Below, piece after piece: positions 1 through 10,268 of a DNA stretch of 34,944 nucleotides. A program made the position numbers and the translations under genes. The stretch is taken from contig NZ_JADNOH010000079.1 of the NCBI RefSeq assembly GCF_015557435.1, forward strand, positions 1 to 34,944, read 5' to 3'. Under the pieces are notes generated by a model. The model made no database searches, was not told where the DNA came from, and worked only from the letters and a program-made list of their open reading frames with translations. Source of the stretch: Collinsella aerofaciens. GTDB taxonomy: Bacteria; Actinomycetota; Coriobacteriia; Coriobacteriales; Coriobacteriaceae. How positions within the stretch are numbered: position 1 is the first letter of the stretch; each line of letters opens with the position of its first letter.

Positions 1-164
1 GGACTTGCAGCGACGGACCTCAGGACACTCTTACACCACGTCTGCGCGCGCGACCTTGGCAGGGGTCGCTCGGACGCCATTTTGGATGGTTTTGCCTGCT
101 ACTAAAATTGTAACAGTACTCATATTTGCCCTTTTTTGCCCACGATCCCTTGGTATGTTGTTAT
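1..164. other. Left edge without a recognised gene
   Basis: No convincing coding region is seen. On the minus strand, positions 119 to 88 read GTACTGTTAC, then ten bases, then GCAGGCAAAACC. The last twelve bases match the 3' half of the ribonucleic antiterminator consensus of BglG/LicT proteins. Further along the minus strand GCGACC (complement of 64-69) pairs with GGTCGC (complement of 50-55). An ATG at 80 on the minus strand opens a frame that runs off the edge but has no Shine-Dalgarno sequence. This may be the 5' leader of a leftward gene outside the window. Confidence 0.3.
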
Positions 165-207
165 AAAGCCGTCCCTGGACTGGAATTGACAGCCCAGGGG
201 CGGCTTT
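165..207 (-). terminator. Stem-loop downstream of the acyltransferase
   Basis: AAAGCCGTCCCTGG (165-178) pairs with CCAGGGGCGGCTTT (194-207) with one mismatch that is a G-U pair in one strand's RNA. It lies about 60 bases past the acyltransferase stop. On the minus strand the stem ends in CTTTATA, a weak U-tract. Called as a likely rho-independent terminator; it could also be one of the many intergenic palindromes of this genome. Confidence 0.5.
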
Positions 208-221
208 CGCTCGTCGCTGGA

Positions 222-265
222 GCGTCCCCAGGTGCCGGCATAAAAGGAACGTCCCTAGCTGCCGG
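222..265 (-). repeat. Dispersed GGGGAC repeat, copy 1
   Basis: This stretch, just past the acyltransferase stop codon, closely matches the reverse complement of 27409-27455: both contain CCCCAGGTGCCGGCA, then AAAGGAACGTCCC. It is the reverse-oriented copy of the GGGGACGTTC/GGGGACACTC repeat family that also occurs at 18572, 18715, 27357 and 28995. Confidence 0.6.
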
Positions 266-266
266 A

Positions 267-2483
267 TTACTTGTCGATGCCCAGCTTGTGCGGCTTGAAG
301 GCGAGGGCGTTGATGAGCGCGTCAGTGGCAGACTTGACGGCCGCCGGCTGAGGATCGTTGACGTGATCCTCAGGGTGTACGGGCAGGTCCTTCTTGACCG
401 CGTCGTGAATCAAGTTGAGATATTCGGTCACACCGGTAGTCGACAGGTGCGTGCCGTCGCCATCGAACAGATCGTTGCGGTTGGCACTGTACCCGTACCA
501 GTCGATAACGCGCACGTTCTTGTAGCGCGTGGCGGCGTTGGCAATGGCCTGGTTGGTCGAGCCAACCCACGGCTGCGGGCTGCGCGTGTTTACAAACACG
601 ACAATGCGCTTGTCTCCCGCATCGGCCATGATGGCATCGATCTGGTCATCGGTCACCAAGCCGTTGGTGCCCAGGGCAAAGACCACGATTTTGCCGGCAA
701 GGTTCTGCTGGAGATAGCCCTCAAATGTCGCACGGCCCGCATCGAACTGGCGGCCCTTTTCGGCATCGATGTGGCTGTGGGGGAATACGCCGTCAAAGGC
801 GTCCACGGCACGTAGCGACACGGAGTCGCCAATCATGAGCAGGTCGTAGGATCCATCGGGGAAGCCATCGTTGTCCTTGTCGGTGTCGTCGGCTGCCTGT
901 TGGTCCGTGGGCGCGGCGTTTTTAGCTTCCTTGTTGAGGACTTCGGCGCCTTCGCCGCTGAGCGCGGAGGTTTCCGGCACAAAGACCAGACCGCCCAGCG
1001 CGATGACAAACACGATGCCGCAAGTGGCACACGCAGGAATATGCGCACGCACCCAGTTGGCAGGCGTGGTGGTGCCATCGCGGAACTCGGAGACGGTGCG
1101 CCCAAAGGCACCCTTTCTAAACGGCGTCTCGATAAAGCGATAGGAGCATTCGGCTACGGCGACCACCAGCAGTACCTGCAAAATGTACTGCCACCAGGGC
1201 GTATCGTTGATATTGGCGACCGGATTCATGAGCAGCAACAGCGGATAGTGCCACAGGTAGATGCTGTAGGAGCGCTTGCCGATCCATACGAGCGGCTCGG
1301 CGGACAGCGCGCGGGCAACCATTCCCTGGGGCTGCACGCAGGCTGCGATGACCATGAGCGTGAGGATGGAGCATAACAGCGTGCCGCCGCGATACTGGAA
1401 CGCGGTGTAGCCGTTGGTGAGTGCGACCATGGCGGCAAGGCCAACCAGACCCACGACGCCCAAGACATCGATGGATGCGGGTGAGGACCAAAAGCGCACG
1501 AGGGCGCTCGGCTGTGCCAGGGCGGTATCGGCTGATTCGTCGGCCTTCTTGTCAGGCTTGTCCTCGGCTTTCTTGCCGTGCTTGGCGGCGCCAGCCAGGC
1601 GATTGAGCCCCAAACGATGAGCGAGACGCACCGGCGCCAGGTCGCGATCGGGGATAAAGGCCATCCAGGCACCCAGTAGCAGCGAGAACACGCGGGTGTC
1701 GGTGCCGTAGTACACGCGGCTGGGGTCGGCGGCGGGATTGTAGAGTACCATCATGGCGAGGGCAGATACCGCGGCAAGGCCCAGAGCCACGCGGCGCGTG
1801 TTGGGCTTGCTCACATGCATGGATACCATGGCAAACAGCAATGGCGGCCAAATCAGGTAGAACTGTTCCTCGATGGCGAGCGACCAAAAGTGCGTGATCG
1901 GCGAGGGGTCGCCCAGAGCATCGAAGTACGAGACGTTTTGGGCAATCTGCCACCAGTTATTAAAAAACAGCAGCGACGGCAGGATGTCGGGGCGCATCTT
2001 GGTGAGCATCACATGGTTAAAGATGGTGCACAGCGCGCAGGTCACCACCACAACGGTTACCACGGCGGGGAACAGGCGACGGATGCGGCGAATCCAGAAG
2101 CTCTTGAGGTCGATGCGGCTGGTCTTTGACACTTCGTTGATGAGCAGGCGCGTGATCAGATAGCCCGAGAGCACAAAGAAAATCGTGACGCCAAGCAGGC
2201 CGCCCTGTGCCCATGTGAGGTTGAGGTGATAGAGCACTACCGCGACGACGGCGAGCGTGCGCAGGCCGTCGAGGGCGGGGATATATCGAGATTTGGGGCG
2301 CGTGGGCGCCTGTTCTTTTGCGGCGCTGTTGGTGTGGGCACCCTTGTTGGCGGGCGCACGACGAGAGCCTGCGGCGTGGCGCGGCTCGGTGGCTTGTCGG
2401 TTAGCGCGCGAACGTTCGTGCGGCGCTTGTTGATCGCTCGCGTGGCGTGAGCTGCGCGAACTCGATCGCGGGAATTGTTCCAT
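267..2483 (-). CDS. OatA-type membrane acyltransferase (acyltransferase 3 + SGNH)
   Basis: A 738-residue protein expected to transfer acyl (usually acetyl) groups to cell-wall polymer or exopolysaccharide. Residues 1-70 form a charged, Arg-rich cytoplasmic tail. The membrane domain starts at about 68 with YIPALDGLRTLAVVAVVLYH, the acyltransferase-3 signature with its H, and has about ten to eleven segments; SLAIEEQFYLIWP is a second family signature. After the last segment an extracytoplasmic SGNH-hydrolase domain carries GDS with Ser554, GTNG, and DGTH with Asp676 and His679, giving a complete catalytic set. This architecture is that of peptidoglycan O-acetyltransferase OatA. The acceptor cannot be read from sequence: MurNAc is likely, other glycans possible. 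It is monocistronic and divergent from ribokinase. Confidence 0.88.
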   Translation of the reverse strand: MEQFPRSSSRSSRHASDQQAPHERSRANRQATEPRHAAGSRRAPANKGAHTNSAAKEQAPTRPKSRYIPALDGLRTLAVVAVVLYHLNLTWAQGGLLGVTIFFVLSGYLITRLLINEVSKTSRIDLKSFWIRRIRRLFPAVVTVVVVTCALCTIFNHVMLTKMRPDILPSLLFFNNWWQIAQNVSYFDALGDPSPITHFWSLAIEEQFYLIWPPLLFAMVSMHVSKPNTRRVALGLAAVSALAMMVLYNPAADPSRVYYGTDTRVFSLLLGAWMAFIPDRDLAPVRLAHRLGLNRLAGAAKHGKKAEDKPDKKADESADTALAQPSALVRFWSSPASIDVLGVVGLVGLAAMVALTNGYTAFQYRGGTLLCSILTLMVIAACVQPQGMVARALSAEPLVWIGKRSYSIYLWHYPLLLLMNPVANINDTPWWQYILQVLLVVAVAECSYRFIETPFRKGAFGRTVSEFRDGTTTPANWVRAHIPACATCGIVFVIALGGLVFVPETSALSGEGAEVLNKEAKNAAPTDQQAADDTDKDNDGFPDGSYDLLMIGDSVSLRAVDAFDGVFPHSHIDAEKGRQFDAGRATFEGYLQQNLAGKIVVFALGTNGLVTDDQIDAIMADAGDKRIVVFVNTRSPQPWVGSTNQAIANAATRYKNVRVIDWYGYSANRNDLFDGDGTHLSTTGVTEYLNLIHDAVKKDLPVHPEDHVNDPQPAAVKSATDALINALAFKPHKLGIDK

Positions 2484-2669
2484 AAAACATCATCCAATGA
2501 CGAGAATAATCAGCACGTCTTCATTGTAACCGCCTGCTCCTGTGAATGCTTGCTGCCGGCGCAAGCTCAAGCGCGCGTCCACATCAAAGTGAACTAAAGT
2601 TATAGAGGCGCGAGAGCGCACGATTGACGGCCAACGGCGGGTGCAGAGCCCGCGGACGAGGAGGTTTCC

Positions 2670-3665
2670 ATGGCAGATAGCGGCATCGTTGCGGTGTTCG
2701 GCAGCATGAACATGGACCTTTCGGTGGCGTGCGAGCGCATGCCGCGTGCGGGCGAGACCGTTGGCGGCAGCGGGTTTATCACCAACGCCGGCGGCAAAGG
2801 CGCCAACCAGGCCGTAGCTGCTGCGCGCATGGGCGCGCACACGCATATGATCGGCGCGGTCGGCTGCGACGCATTTGGCACGTCGCTCGTGGCGGGGCTC
2901 CAAGACGCCGGCGTGGACTGTGTCTTTGTAGCGCGTCGCGATGACGTGGAGACGGGAACGGCGACCATCATTCGCTGCGAGGGTGACAACCGCATCGTGC
3001 TGTCGCCGGGTGCCAACCATGCGCTCGCGGGCGAGGATGTTGCCCGCGCGCTGAGGCGTCTGGTAGCCGATGAGCTCGACGGAGACGCCAGCGATATTGC
3101 CCCGGCTGCCGGAAGCGTCTTTATCGCCCAGGGCGAATGTGACCTTGCGGCGACGGCCGAGGCGCTTGTTTGCGCTCACGAGCTCGGGTTCTATACGGTC
3201 TTTAATCCGGCGCCTGCCTGCGAGTTGCCTGCGGAGGCCTGGCCTGCGGTCGACCTGGTCTGTCCCAACGAGACTGAGTGCCAGGTGCTGACGGGCATCT
3301 TGCCCGCGGATGATGCGAGCTGCGCCGCGGCGCTCAATGCCCTGCTCGCCAAGGGTGCCGGAGCTGCGGTCATCACGTTGGGCGGCGCCGGGTCGGTTAC
3401 GCTCGGCGATGACGGCGAGCCGCTGCGCATGCCGGCGCTCTCGAGCACGTTGGTCGATACGACGGCCGCGGGCGATACATTTATCGGTGCGCTTGCCGCG
3501 GCTCGCCTGGAGGGCCTGCCGCTCTTTGAGTGCATGGCGGCGGGCGCTCGCGCCTCGGCGGTGACGGTGTCGCGCCTGGGCGCTCAGCAATCAATTCCCA
3601 CGCGTGCGGAAGTCGAGCACAAGTTTGGTTTAGAAGGTTTGGATGTAGACGGAGAAGCGGAGTAG
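2670..3665 (+). CDS. rbsK: Ribokinase
   Basis: A PfkB-family kinase of 331 residues that phosphorylates D-ribose to ribose-5-phosphate in the cytoplasm. The N-terminal signature GSMNMDLSV is followed by GGKGANQAVAAARMG near residue 43, which binds the sugar. DTTAAGDTF at 263-271 holds the anion-hole glycines and the catalytic base Asp269. Length is slightly above the usual 305-310. The start is fixed by GAGGAGG six bases before ATG. The next gene, a nucleoside hydrolase, begins four bases after the stop, so the two are co-transcribed and ribose freed from nucleosides would be the natural substrate. No ribose transporter is adjacent. Confidence 0.9.
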   Translation: MADSGIVAVFGSMNMDLSVACERMPRAGETVGGSGFITNAGGKGANQAVAAARMGAHTHMIGAVGCDAFGTSLVAGLQDAGVDCVFVARRDDVETGTATIIRCEGDNRIVLSPGANHALAGEDVARALRRLVADELDGDASDIAPAAGSVFIAQGECDLAATAEALVCAHELGFYTVFNPAPACELPAEAWPAVDLVCPNETECQVLTGILPADDASCAAALNALLAKGAGAAVITLGGAGSVTLGDDGEPLRMPALSSTLVDTTAAGDTFIGALAAARLEGLPLFECMAAGARASAVTVSRLGAQQSIPTRAEVEHKFGLEGLDVDGEAE

Positions 3666-3669
3666 AACA

Positions 3670-4644
3670 ATGGCAACCAAGAAGCTGATCCTTGATCTGG
3701 ATATGGGTGTGGATGATGCGATGGCGCTTGCCTATGCCATCGCGAGCCCCGAGGTGGAGCTCGTCGGCATCACCACGTGCTTTGGCAACGTGCGCGTCGA
3801 GCAGTCGGCGCACAACTGCTTGGCGGTGCTCGACCTGTTGGGTCGTCCCGAGGTGCCGGTGTACCTGGGCGCCGATCGTCCCGTGAGGGCGACCGAACCC
3901 TACACGCCGCCGGCGTCCACCACGCTTATCCACGGCAAGAACGGCATCGGCGGCGCAAGCGTGCCCGCCTCGCCGTACGAGCCGGTGGGCGCGATGTCGG
4001 CCGATGGCAATGCGGCGGTCGATTACCTGATTGATGCCGCGCGTACCTATGGTCCCGACTTGGTCTATGTGGCGACCGGTCCGCTCTCCAACCTGGCGCT
4101 CGCCCTTGAGCGCGACGCGGCGGCGATGATGTCTATCGGCCGCGTGGTGGTGATGGGTGGCGCCCTGACCGTGCCCGGCAACGTGAGCGCCGGTGCCGAG
4201 GCCAACATGGCGAGCGACCCCGAGGCCGCTGACGCCGTGCTGCGCTCGGGCCGCAAACTCACCATGGTTGGTCTTGACGTGACGCATCGCGTGGTGCTGA
4301 CGCGCCGCGACATTGCCGGTTGGACGGGCTCGGGCACCATGGCGGGCTGCGCATTTGCGAGTATGGTCGAGCACTACATTGGCTCGTACGAGATGAACGC
4401 CCCTTACCTGGGCGGCTGCGCGCTGCACGATCCGCTTGCCGTTGCCGTGGCGATTGATCCCACGCTCGTGGGCGCACTTGGTTGCAACTTGCGCGTCGAC
4501 CTGCTCGGCGAGTATCGCGGCCGCACTATCTGCGACGAGCATCGCCTGTCCGACCCCGACAAGAGCGCGCTTGTGGCACTCACCGTGGACGCCCCGCGCT
4601 TTCTGTCCGAGTTCAAGGCGCGCATGGCCCGCATCCTAGGCTAG
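3670..4644 (+). CDS. Inosine/uridine-preferring nucleoside hydrolase
   Basis: A 324-residue hydrolase of the IUNH family that cleaves the N-glycosidic bond of ribonucleosides to free base and ribose. The Ca2+-binding signature is DLDMGVDDAMAL at 9-20 (Asp9, Asp11, Asp15, Asp16); Met12 sits where Thr or Pro is more usual. ATGPLSNLALAL, MGGAL and the catalytic-region His253 in ALHDPLAV are present. No signal peptide is seen, so it acts inside the cell. It is translated as a pair with ribokinase four bases upstream, and together they turn nucleosides into ribose-5-phosphate. Base preference (purine, pyrimidine or both) cannot be decided. Confidence 0.88.
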   Translation: MATKKLILDLDMGVDDAMALAYAIASPEVELVGITTCFGNVRVEQSAHNCLAVLDLLGRPEVPVYLGADRPVRATEPYTPPASTTLIHGKNGIGGASVPASPYEPVGAMSADGNAAVDYLIDAARTYGPDLVYVATGPLSNLALALERDAAAMMSIGRVVVMGGALTVPGNVSAGAEANMASDPEAADAVLRSGRKLTMVGLDVTHRVVLTRRDIAGWTGSGTMAGCAFASMVEHYIGSYEMNAPYLGGCALHDPLAVAVAIDPTLVGALGCNLRVDLLGEYRGRTICDEHRLSDPDKSALVALTVDAPRFLSEFKARMARILG

Positions 4645-4741
4645 GCTCGGGATCGAAGCACGCCCATCTGCTCGATGTGGCCGCTGGCGGGTCGACATCT
4701 ACCGTTCGCCAGCCCGATGGTCCCCGGGGCGGGGAGAGCGC

Positions 4742-4747
4742 TATAAT
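4742..4747 (+). promoter_or_regulatory. -10 element of the beta-glucoside operon
   Basis: A perfect TATAAT lies 14 bases before the antiterminator RNA motif. The region about 17 bases upstream is GC-rich with no good -35 match, so an activator or weak -35 use is possible. The expected transcription start near 4754 would put the RAT motif at the very 5' end of the transcript, as in bgl and sac operons. Confidence 0.6.
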
Positions 4748-4761
4748 GCATTCTGCATCTT

Positions 4762-4790
4762 GGATTGTTACTCCTGTGTGGAGGCATGCC
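4762..4790 (+). promoter_or_regulatory. RAT: ribonucleic antiterminator for LicT/BglG
   Basis: GGATTGTTACTCC, a five-base loop and GGAGGCATGCC reproduce the RAT consensus in its 5' half (GGATTGTTACT) and hairpin form, with the upper stem ACTCC/GGAGG. Its 3' part AGGCATG (4782-4788) is complementary to CATGCCT (4854-4860), the 3' arm of the following terminator. That is the usual competition in which a bound antiterminator prevents termination. A second GGATTGTTAC at 4808 followed by AGGCATGACC looks like a RAT copy lacking the loop. Confidence 0.85.
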
Positions 4791-4818
4791 CAAGAGCAAT
4801 ACAACACGGATTGTTACG

Positions 4819-4865
4819 TAAGGCATGACCGCAATAGCACTGCTATTGGCTATCATGCCTTTTTC
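4819..4865 (+). terminator. Leader terminator controlled by the antiterminator
   Basis: AAGGCATGA (4820-4828) pairs with TCATGCCTT (4853-4861), and inside it CAATAGC pairs with GCTATTG around a three-base loop; TTTTT follows. This strong rho-independent terminator lies between the RAT motif and licT, so unaided transcription should stop before the operon. Confidence 0.88.
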
Positions 4866-4893
4866 TGTGAGTGTTCTTGAAAGGAGGTTCACC

Positions 4894-5733
4894 ATGCTTG
4901 CAATTAAAAAGCTTAACAACAACGCGGTTCTTTGCCGTGACGGACAGGGGCGAGATGTCATCGCCATGGGCAGGGGCGTCGGTTTCGGCGGAGATTTTCC
5001 TCGAGAGCTCCCTCTTTCTAAAATCGAGCATACGTTTTACGACATTGATCCTAAAGGACAAGATGTCATGAGGGATCTTCCCTCGGATATCGTGATGTTT
5101 GCGGCGAAAGTTATGGACATCGTTGCCAACGAACTGCCCTACGACCTCTCGACCAATGCGACGCTGTTCATGGCTGATCACCTGTCGTTTGCCGTTGCGC
5201 GAGCCCAAAAGGGGGTCCGCATCGCGATGCCTCTTGCCTATGAAGTGCGGGAGACGTATCCGAAGGAATACAAGGCTGCCCAGTTTATCGTCATGCGACT
5301 CGAGAAGGAGCTCGGAGAGCGGCTTCCCAAGGATGAGATTGCCAGTATTGCGATGAATCTCGTGAACGCACGGGTTGTTGAAGCCGTCAAAGCCACGGCC
5401 GAGCCCGCAAAGCAGTTCGACGATATGCTCGAGGACGTTATCGAGATTCTCGAAAGCGATTTCCGCATTATTGTCGACCGCGATTCCTTTGATTTCACCC
5501 GCTTCGCCACGCATCTGCGGTACCTGTTCAAGCGCATTCAAGCCGGCGAGTCGCTGAACAGCGCCAACATGCAGATGTACAAGAACTTTCGTGAGGAGTT
5601 TCCGCAGTTGGCAGAGTGCGTGAAGCATATCGGTTCCTATTGTCGTGAAACGTGGGACGCCACGCTCTCCGAGGAGGAGGAACTCTATCTGATGATCCAT
5701 CTCAACCGGATCATCTCCAAAAAAGGATTGTAA
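4894..5733 (+). CDS. licT: LicT/BglG-family transcription antiterminator
   Basis: A 279-residue RNA-binding antiterminator. Residues 1-55 are the co-antiterminator domain (MLAIKKLNNNAVL, then GRDVIAMGRGVGFG). PRD1 spans about 65-165 and PRD2 about 170-279. PRD histidines are His96 in PRD1 and His207 and His269 in PRD2, matching LicT His100, His207 and His269; the position of LicT His159 is Asn155 here (IAMNLVNAR instead of IALH). AAGGAGG seven bases before ATG 4894 fixes the start, and an upstream in-frame ATG at 4825 lies inside the terminator. It would bind the RAT motif when beta-glucosides are transported and be inactivated by EII phosphorylation otherwise. Confidence 0.92.
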   Translation: MLAIKKLNNNAVLCRDGQGRDVIAMGRGVGFGGDFPRELPLSKIEHTFYDIDPKGQDVMRDLPSDIVMFAAKVMDIVANELPYDLSTNATLFMADHLSFAVARAQKGVRIAMPLAYEVRETYPKEYKAAQFIVMRLEKELGERLPKDEIASIAMNLVNARVVEAVKATAEPAKQFDDMLEDVIEILESDFRIIVDRDSFDFTRFATHLRYLFKRIQAGESLNSANMQMYKNFREEFPQLAECVKHIGSYCRETWDATLSEEEELYLMIHLNRIISKKGL

Positions 5734-5803
5734 CCCGTAGCCATTCGGGGCATGACCTTTGCCGATTCGAACAGTAAGCCAAGATTGTGCAAAGGAGCCA
5801 ATG

Positions 5804-8817
<3,014 letters not shown>

Positions 8818-8870
8818 TAACGTTAAGATGGACAAATGCGCCCGTTGGGGGAATAGTCGGGCCACTTCGC

Positions 8871-8917
8871 TTGACAACAGGCTAAACTAGCTATTAAACA
8901 TTTACTATTCTGTTTAG
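8871..8917 (+). promoter_or_regulatory. Promoter and operator of the LacI-family gene
   Basis: A perfect -35 TTGACA (8871-8876) stands 15 bases before TATTAA (8892-8897). Overlapping and just downstream is the inverted repeat TAAACA (8895-8900) / TGTTTA (8911-8916). The same -10 context CTATTAAAC and the same half-sites recur before the isomerase gene at 10180, so autoregulation by the LacI protein is likely. Confidence 0.55.
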
Positions 8918-8999
8918 ATTGAATTTGCGGTCGTTTAGTTGCCGAGCCACGGGGCGGTCAAGCCACGATGCTCGGCCGCGACCGATGCTAGGGGGAACG

Positions 9000-10010
9000 A
9001 TGGCTAAAGCAAGCGTCCGCGAGATCAGCCGCATTACCGGCTTTTCGCCCGCAACCGTGTCCAACGCGCTCAACCGCAAGCGCAGCGTGAGCGAGGAGAC
9101 CGCCAAGGTCATCCTGGAGTGCGCGCAGTCGCTTGGCTATCAGCAGTCGACGCAGCTCGAGAGCATCCAGTTTGTGCTTGCGCGCAAGACGGGCGCCATC
9201 CTGGACGAGAGCACCTTCCATCCCGCGGTCATCGAGGGCGTGGAGCGCCAGGCGCGTCGCCACGGCATGAGCACGAGCTTTGTCTCGCTCGACTTTAGCG
9301 ACCTGGACGCCGTGCGCCCGCAGGTCGAGGGCCTTATCGCCGATCCGTCAGCCGCTATCGTGCTGATGGGTACGGAGCTGGGCGAGGAGGACTACGCCCT
9401 GTTCGCCGACGCTGCCGCCCACCTGATCGTGCTCGATGGCTGGAGCGACCGCCAGTACTTCGACGCCGTGGTCATTGCCAACACCGATTCGGTGCTGCGT
9501 GCCGTTGATTACCTTATCGAGAAGGGTCACAAGCAAATCGGCTACCTGGCAGGCGACCTTCGCATCCGCAATTTCAAGGACCGCGAGCGTGGCTATCGCC
9601 AAGCGCTTGAGGACGCGGGCCTTGAGGCCAATTCGGCATGGCGCGTCACCCTGGGCACCACGCTCGAGGGCGCCTATCGCGACATGGGTGCTTGGCTCGA
9701 TACGGTCTCGCACGACGATCTGCCGACGGCTTTCTTTGCCGAGAACGACGTGCTCGCCGTGGGTGCTATGCGTGCGTTGAGTGAGCATGGCATTCGCGTG
9801 CCCGAAGATGTCTCGATGATTGGCTTCGACGATCTTTCCGTGGGCGCCTTCTCCAACCCGCCGCTCACCACGGTGCACGTTCCAAAGCACGAGGTGGGCG
9901 AGATCGCGGTGCGTCGCCTGGTGGGCAACATCCGCAACCCCAAGAGCTATACCTGCAAGACGGCCGTGTCGACCTACTTTGTCGAGCGCCAGAGCGTGTG
10001 CGAGATCTAG
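9000..10010 (+). CDS. LacI-family transcriptional regulator
   Basis: A 336-residue DNA-binding regulator. The N-terminal helix-turn-helix is KASVREISRITGFSPATVSNALN with the hinge at about 50-60. Residues 62-336 form a periplasmic-binding-protein-like sensor domain with DDLSVGAFSNPPLTTVHVP, the usual C-terminal lobe signature. GGGGGAACG before ATG 9000 supports this start, and the preceding in-frame codons lie in the promoter region. It has its own promoter and terminator and precedes the isomerase/transketolase/kinase operon, whose promoter region carries several GTTTAC/GTAAAC half-sites. It is most simply the sugar-responsive repressor of that operon; the inducer is unknown. Confidence 0.9.
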   Translation: MAKASVREISRITGFSPATVSNALNRKRSVSEETAKVILECAQSLGYQQSTQLESIQFVLARKTGAILDESTFHPAVIEGVERQARRHGMSTSFVSLDFSDLDAVRPQVEGLIADPSAAIVLMGTELGEEDYALFADAAAHLIVLDGWSDRQYFDAVVIANTDSVLRAVDYLIEKGHKQIGYLAGDLRIRNFKDRERGYRQALEDAGLEANSAWRVTLGTTLEGAYRDMGAWLDTVSHDDLPTAFFAENDVLAVGAMRALSEHGIRVPEDVSMIGFDDLSVGAFSNPPLTTVHVPKHEVGEIAVRRLVGNIRNPKSYTCKTAVSTYFVERQSVCEI

Positions 10011-10074
10011 GCGAAGAAAACGCCGGGGCGCAGGGCGGCAAAGCTCGCTAAGGCAGCCATATCTAACGCTACTA

Positions 10075-10103
10075 AGAGAGGGTCCTTCGGGGCCCTCTTT
10101 TTG
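10075..10103 (+). terminator. Terminator after the LacI-family gene
   Basis: AGAGGGTCC and GGGCCCTCT pair around a UUCG tetraloop and are followed by TTTTT. It lies 65 bases past the regulator stop and separates the regulator transcript from the isomerase operon. Confidence 0.9.
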
Positions 10104-10124
10104 TTTCCCTTGTATGTTCAGTTT

Positions 10125-10242
10125 GTTTACATACCGTTTAGGCTGATTTCTCTACCGTTTACGGGACTTTCGCGCTAGACTATTAAACAAAAGAGTAAAA
10201 CATTTAGTAAACAGAACAAAACGAAACATGCGTCTGTTTACT
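10125..10242 (+). promoter_or_regulatory. Promoter and multiple operator half-sites of the isomerase operon
   Basis: Half-sites GTTTAC or close variants occur at 10125, 10136 and 10157, spaced 11 and 21 bases, so all on one face of the helix. A perfect ten-base inverted repeat AGTAAACAGA (10206-10215) / TCTGTTTACT (10233-10242) follows. A likely promoter is TTTACG (10158-10163), 17 bases, TATTAA (10181-10186), with operator copies on both sides. The arrangement suggests repression by several bound or looped LacI-family dimers. Confidence 0.55.
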
Positions 10243-10268
10243 GAACATGTGATTAGGGGAGGACGTAC

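Noticed and set aside
1-80. Minus-strand frame starting at 80 and running off the edge
   Set aside because: There is no Shine-Dalgarno sequence, and the predicted peptide resembles nothing known to me; it is noted only as part of the edge region.
126-815. Plus-strand open frame of 229 codons
   Set aside because: It lies opposite the acyltransferase SGNH domain, whose catalytic motifs are intact on the minus strand; high GC content produces such shadow frames.
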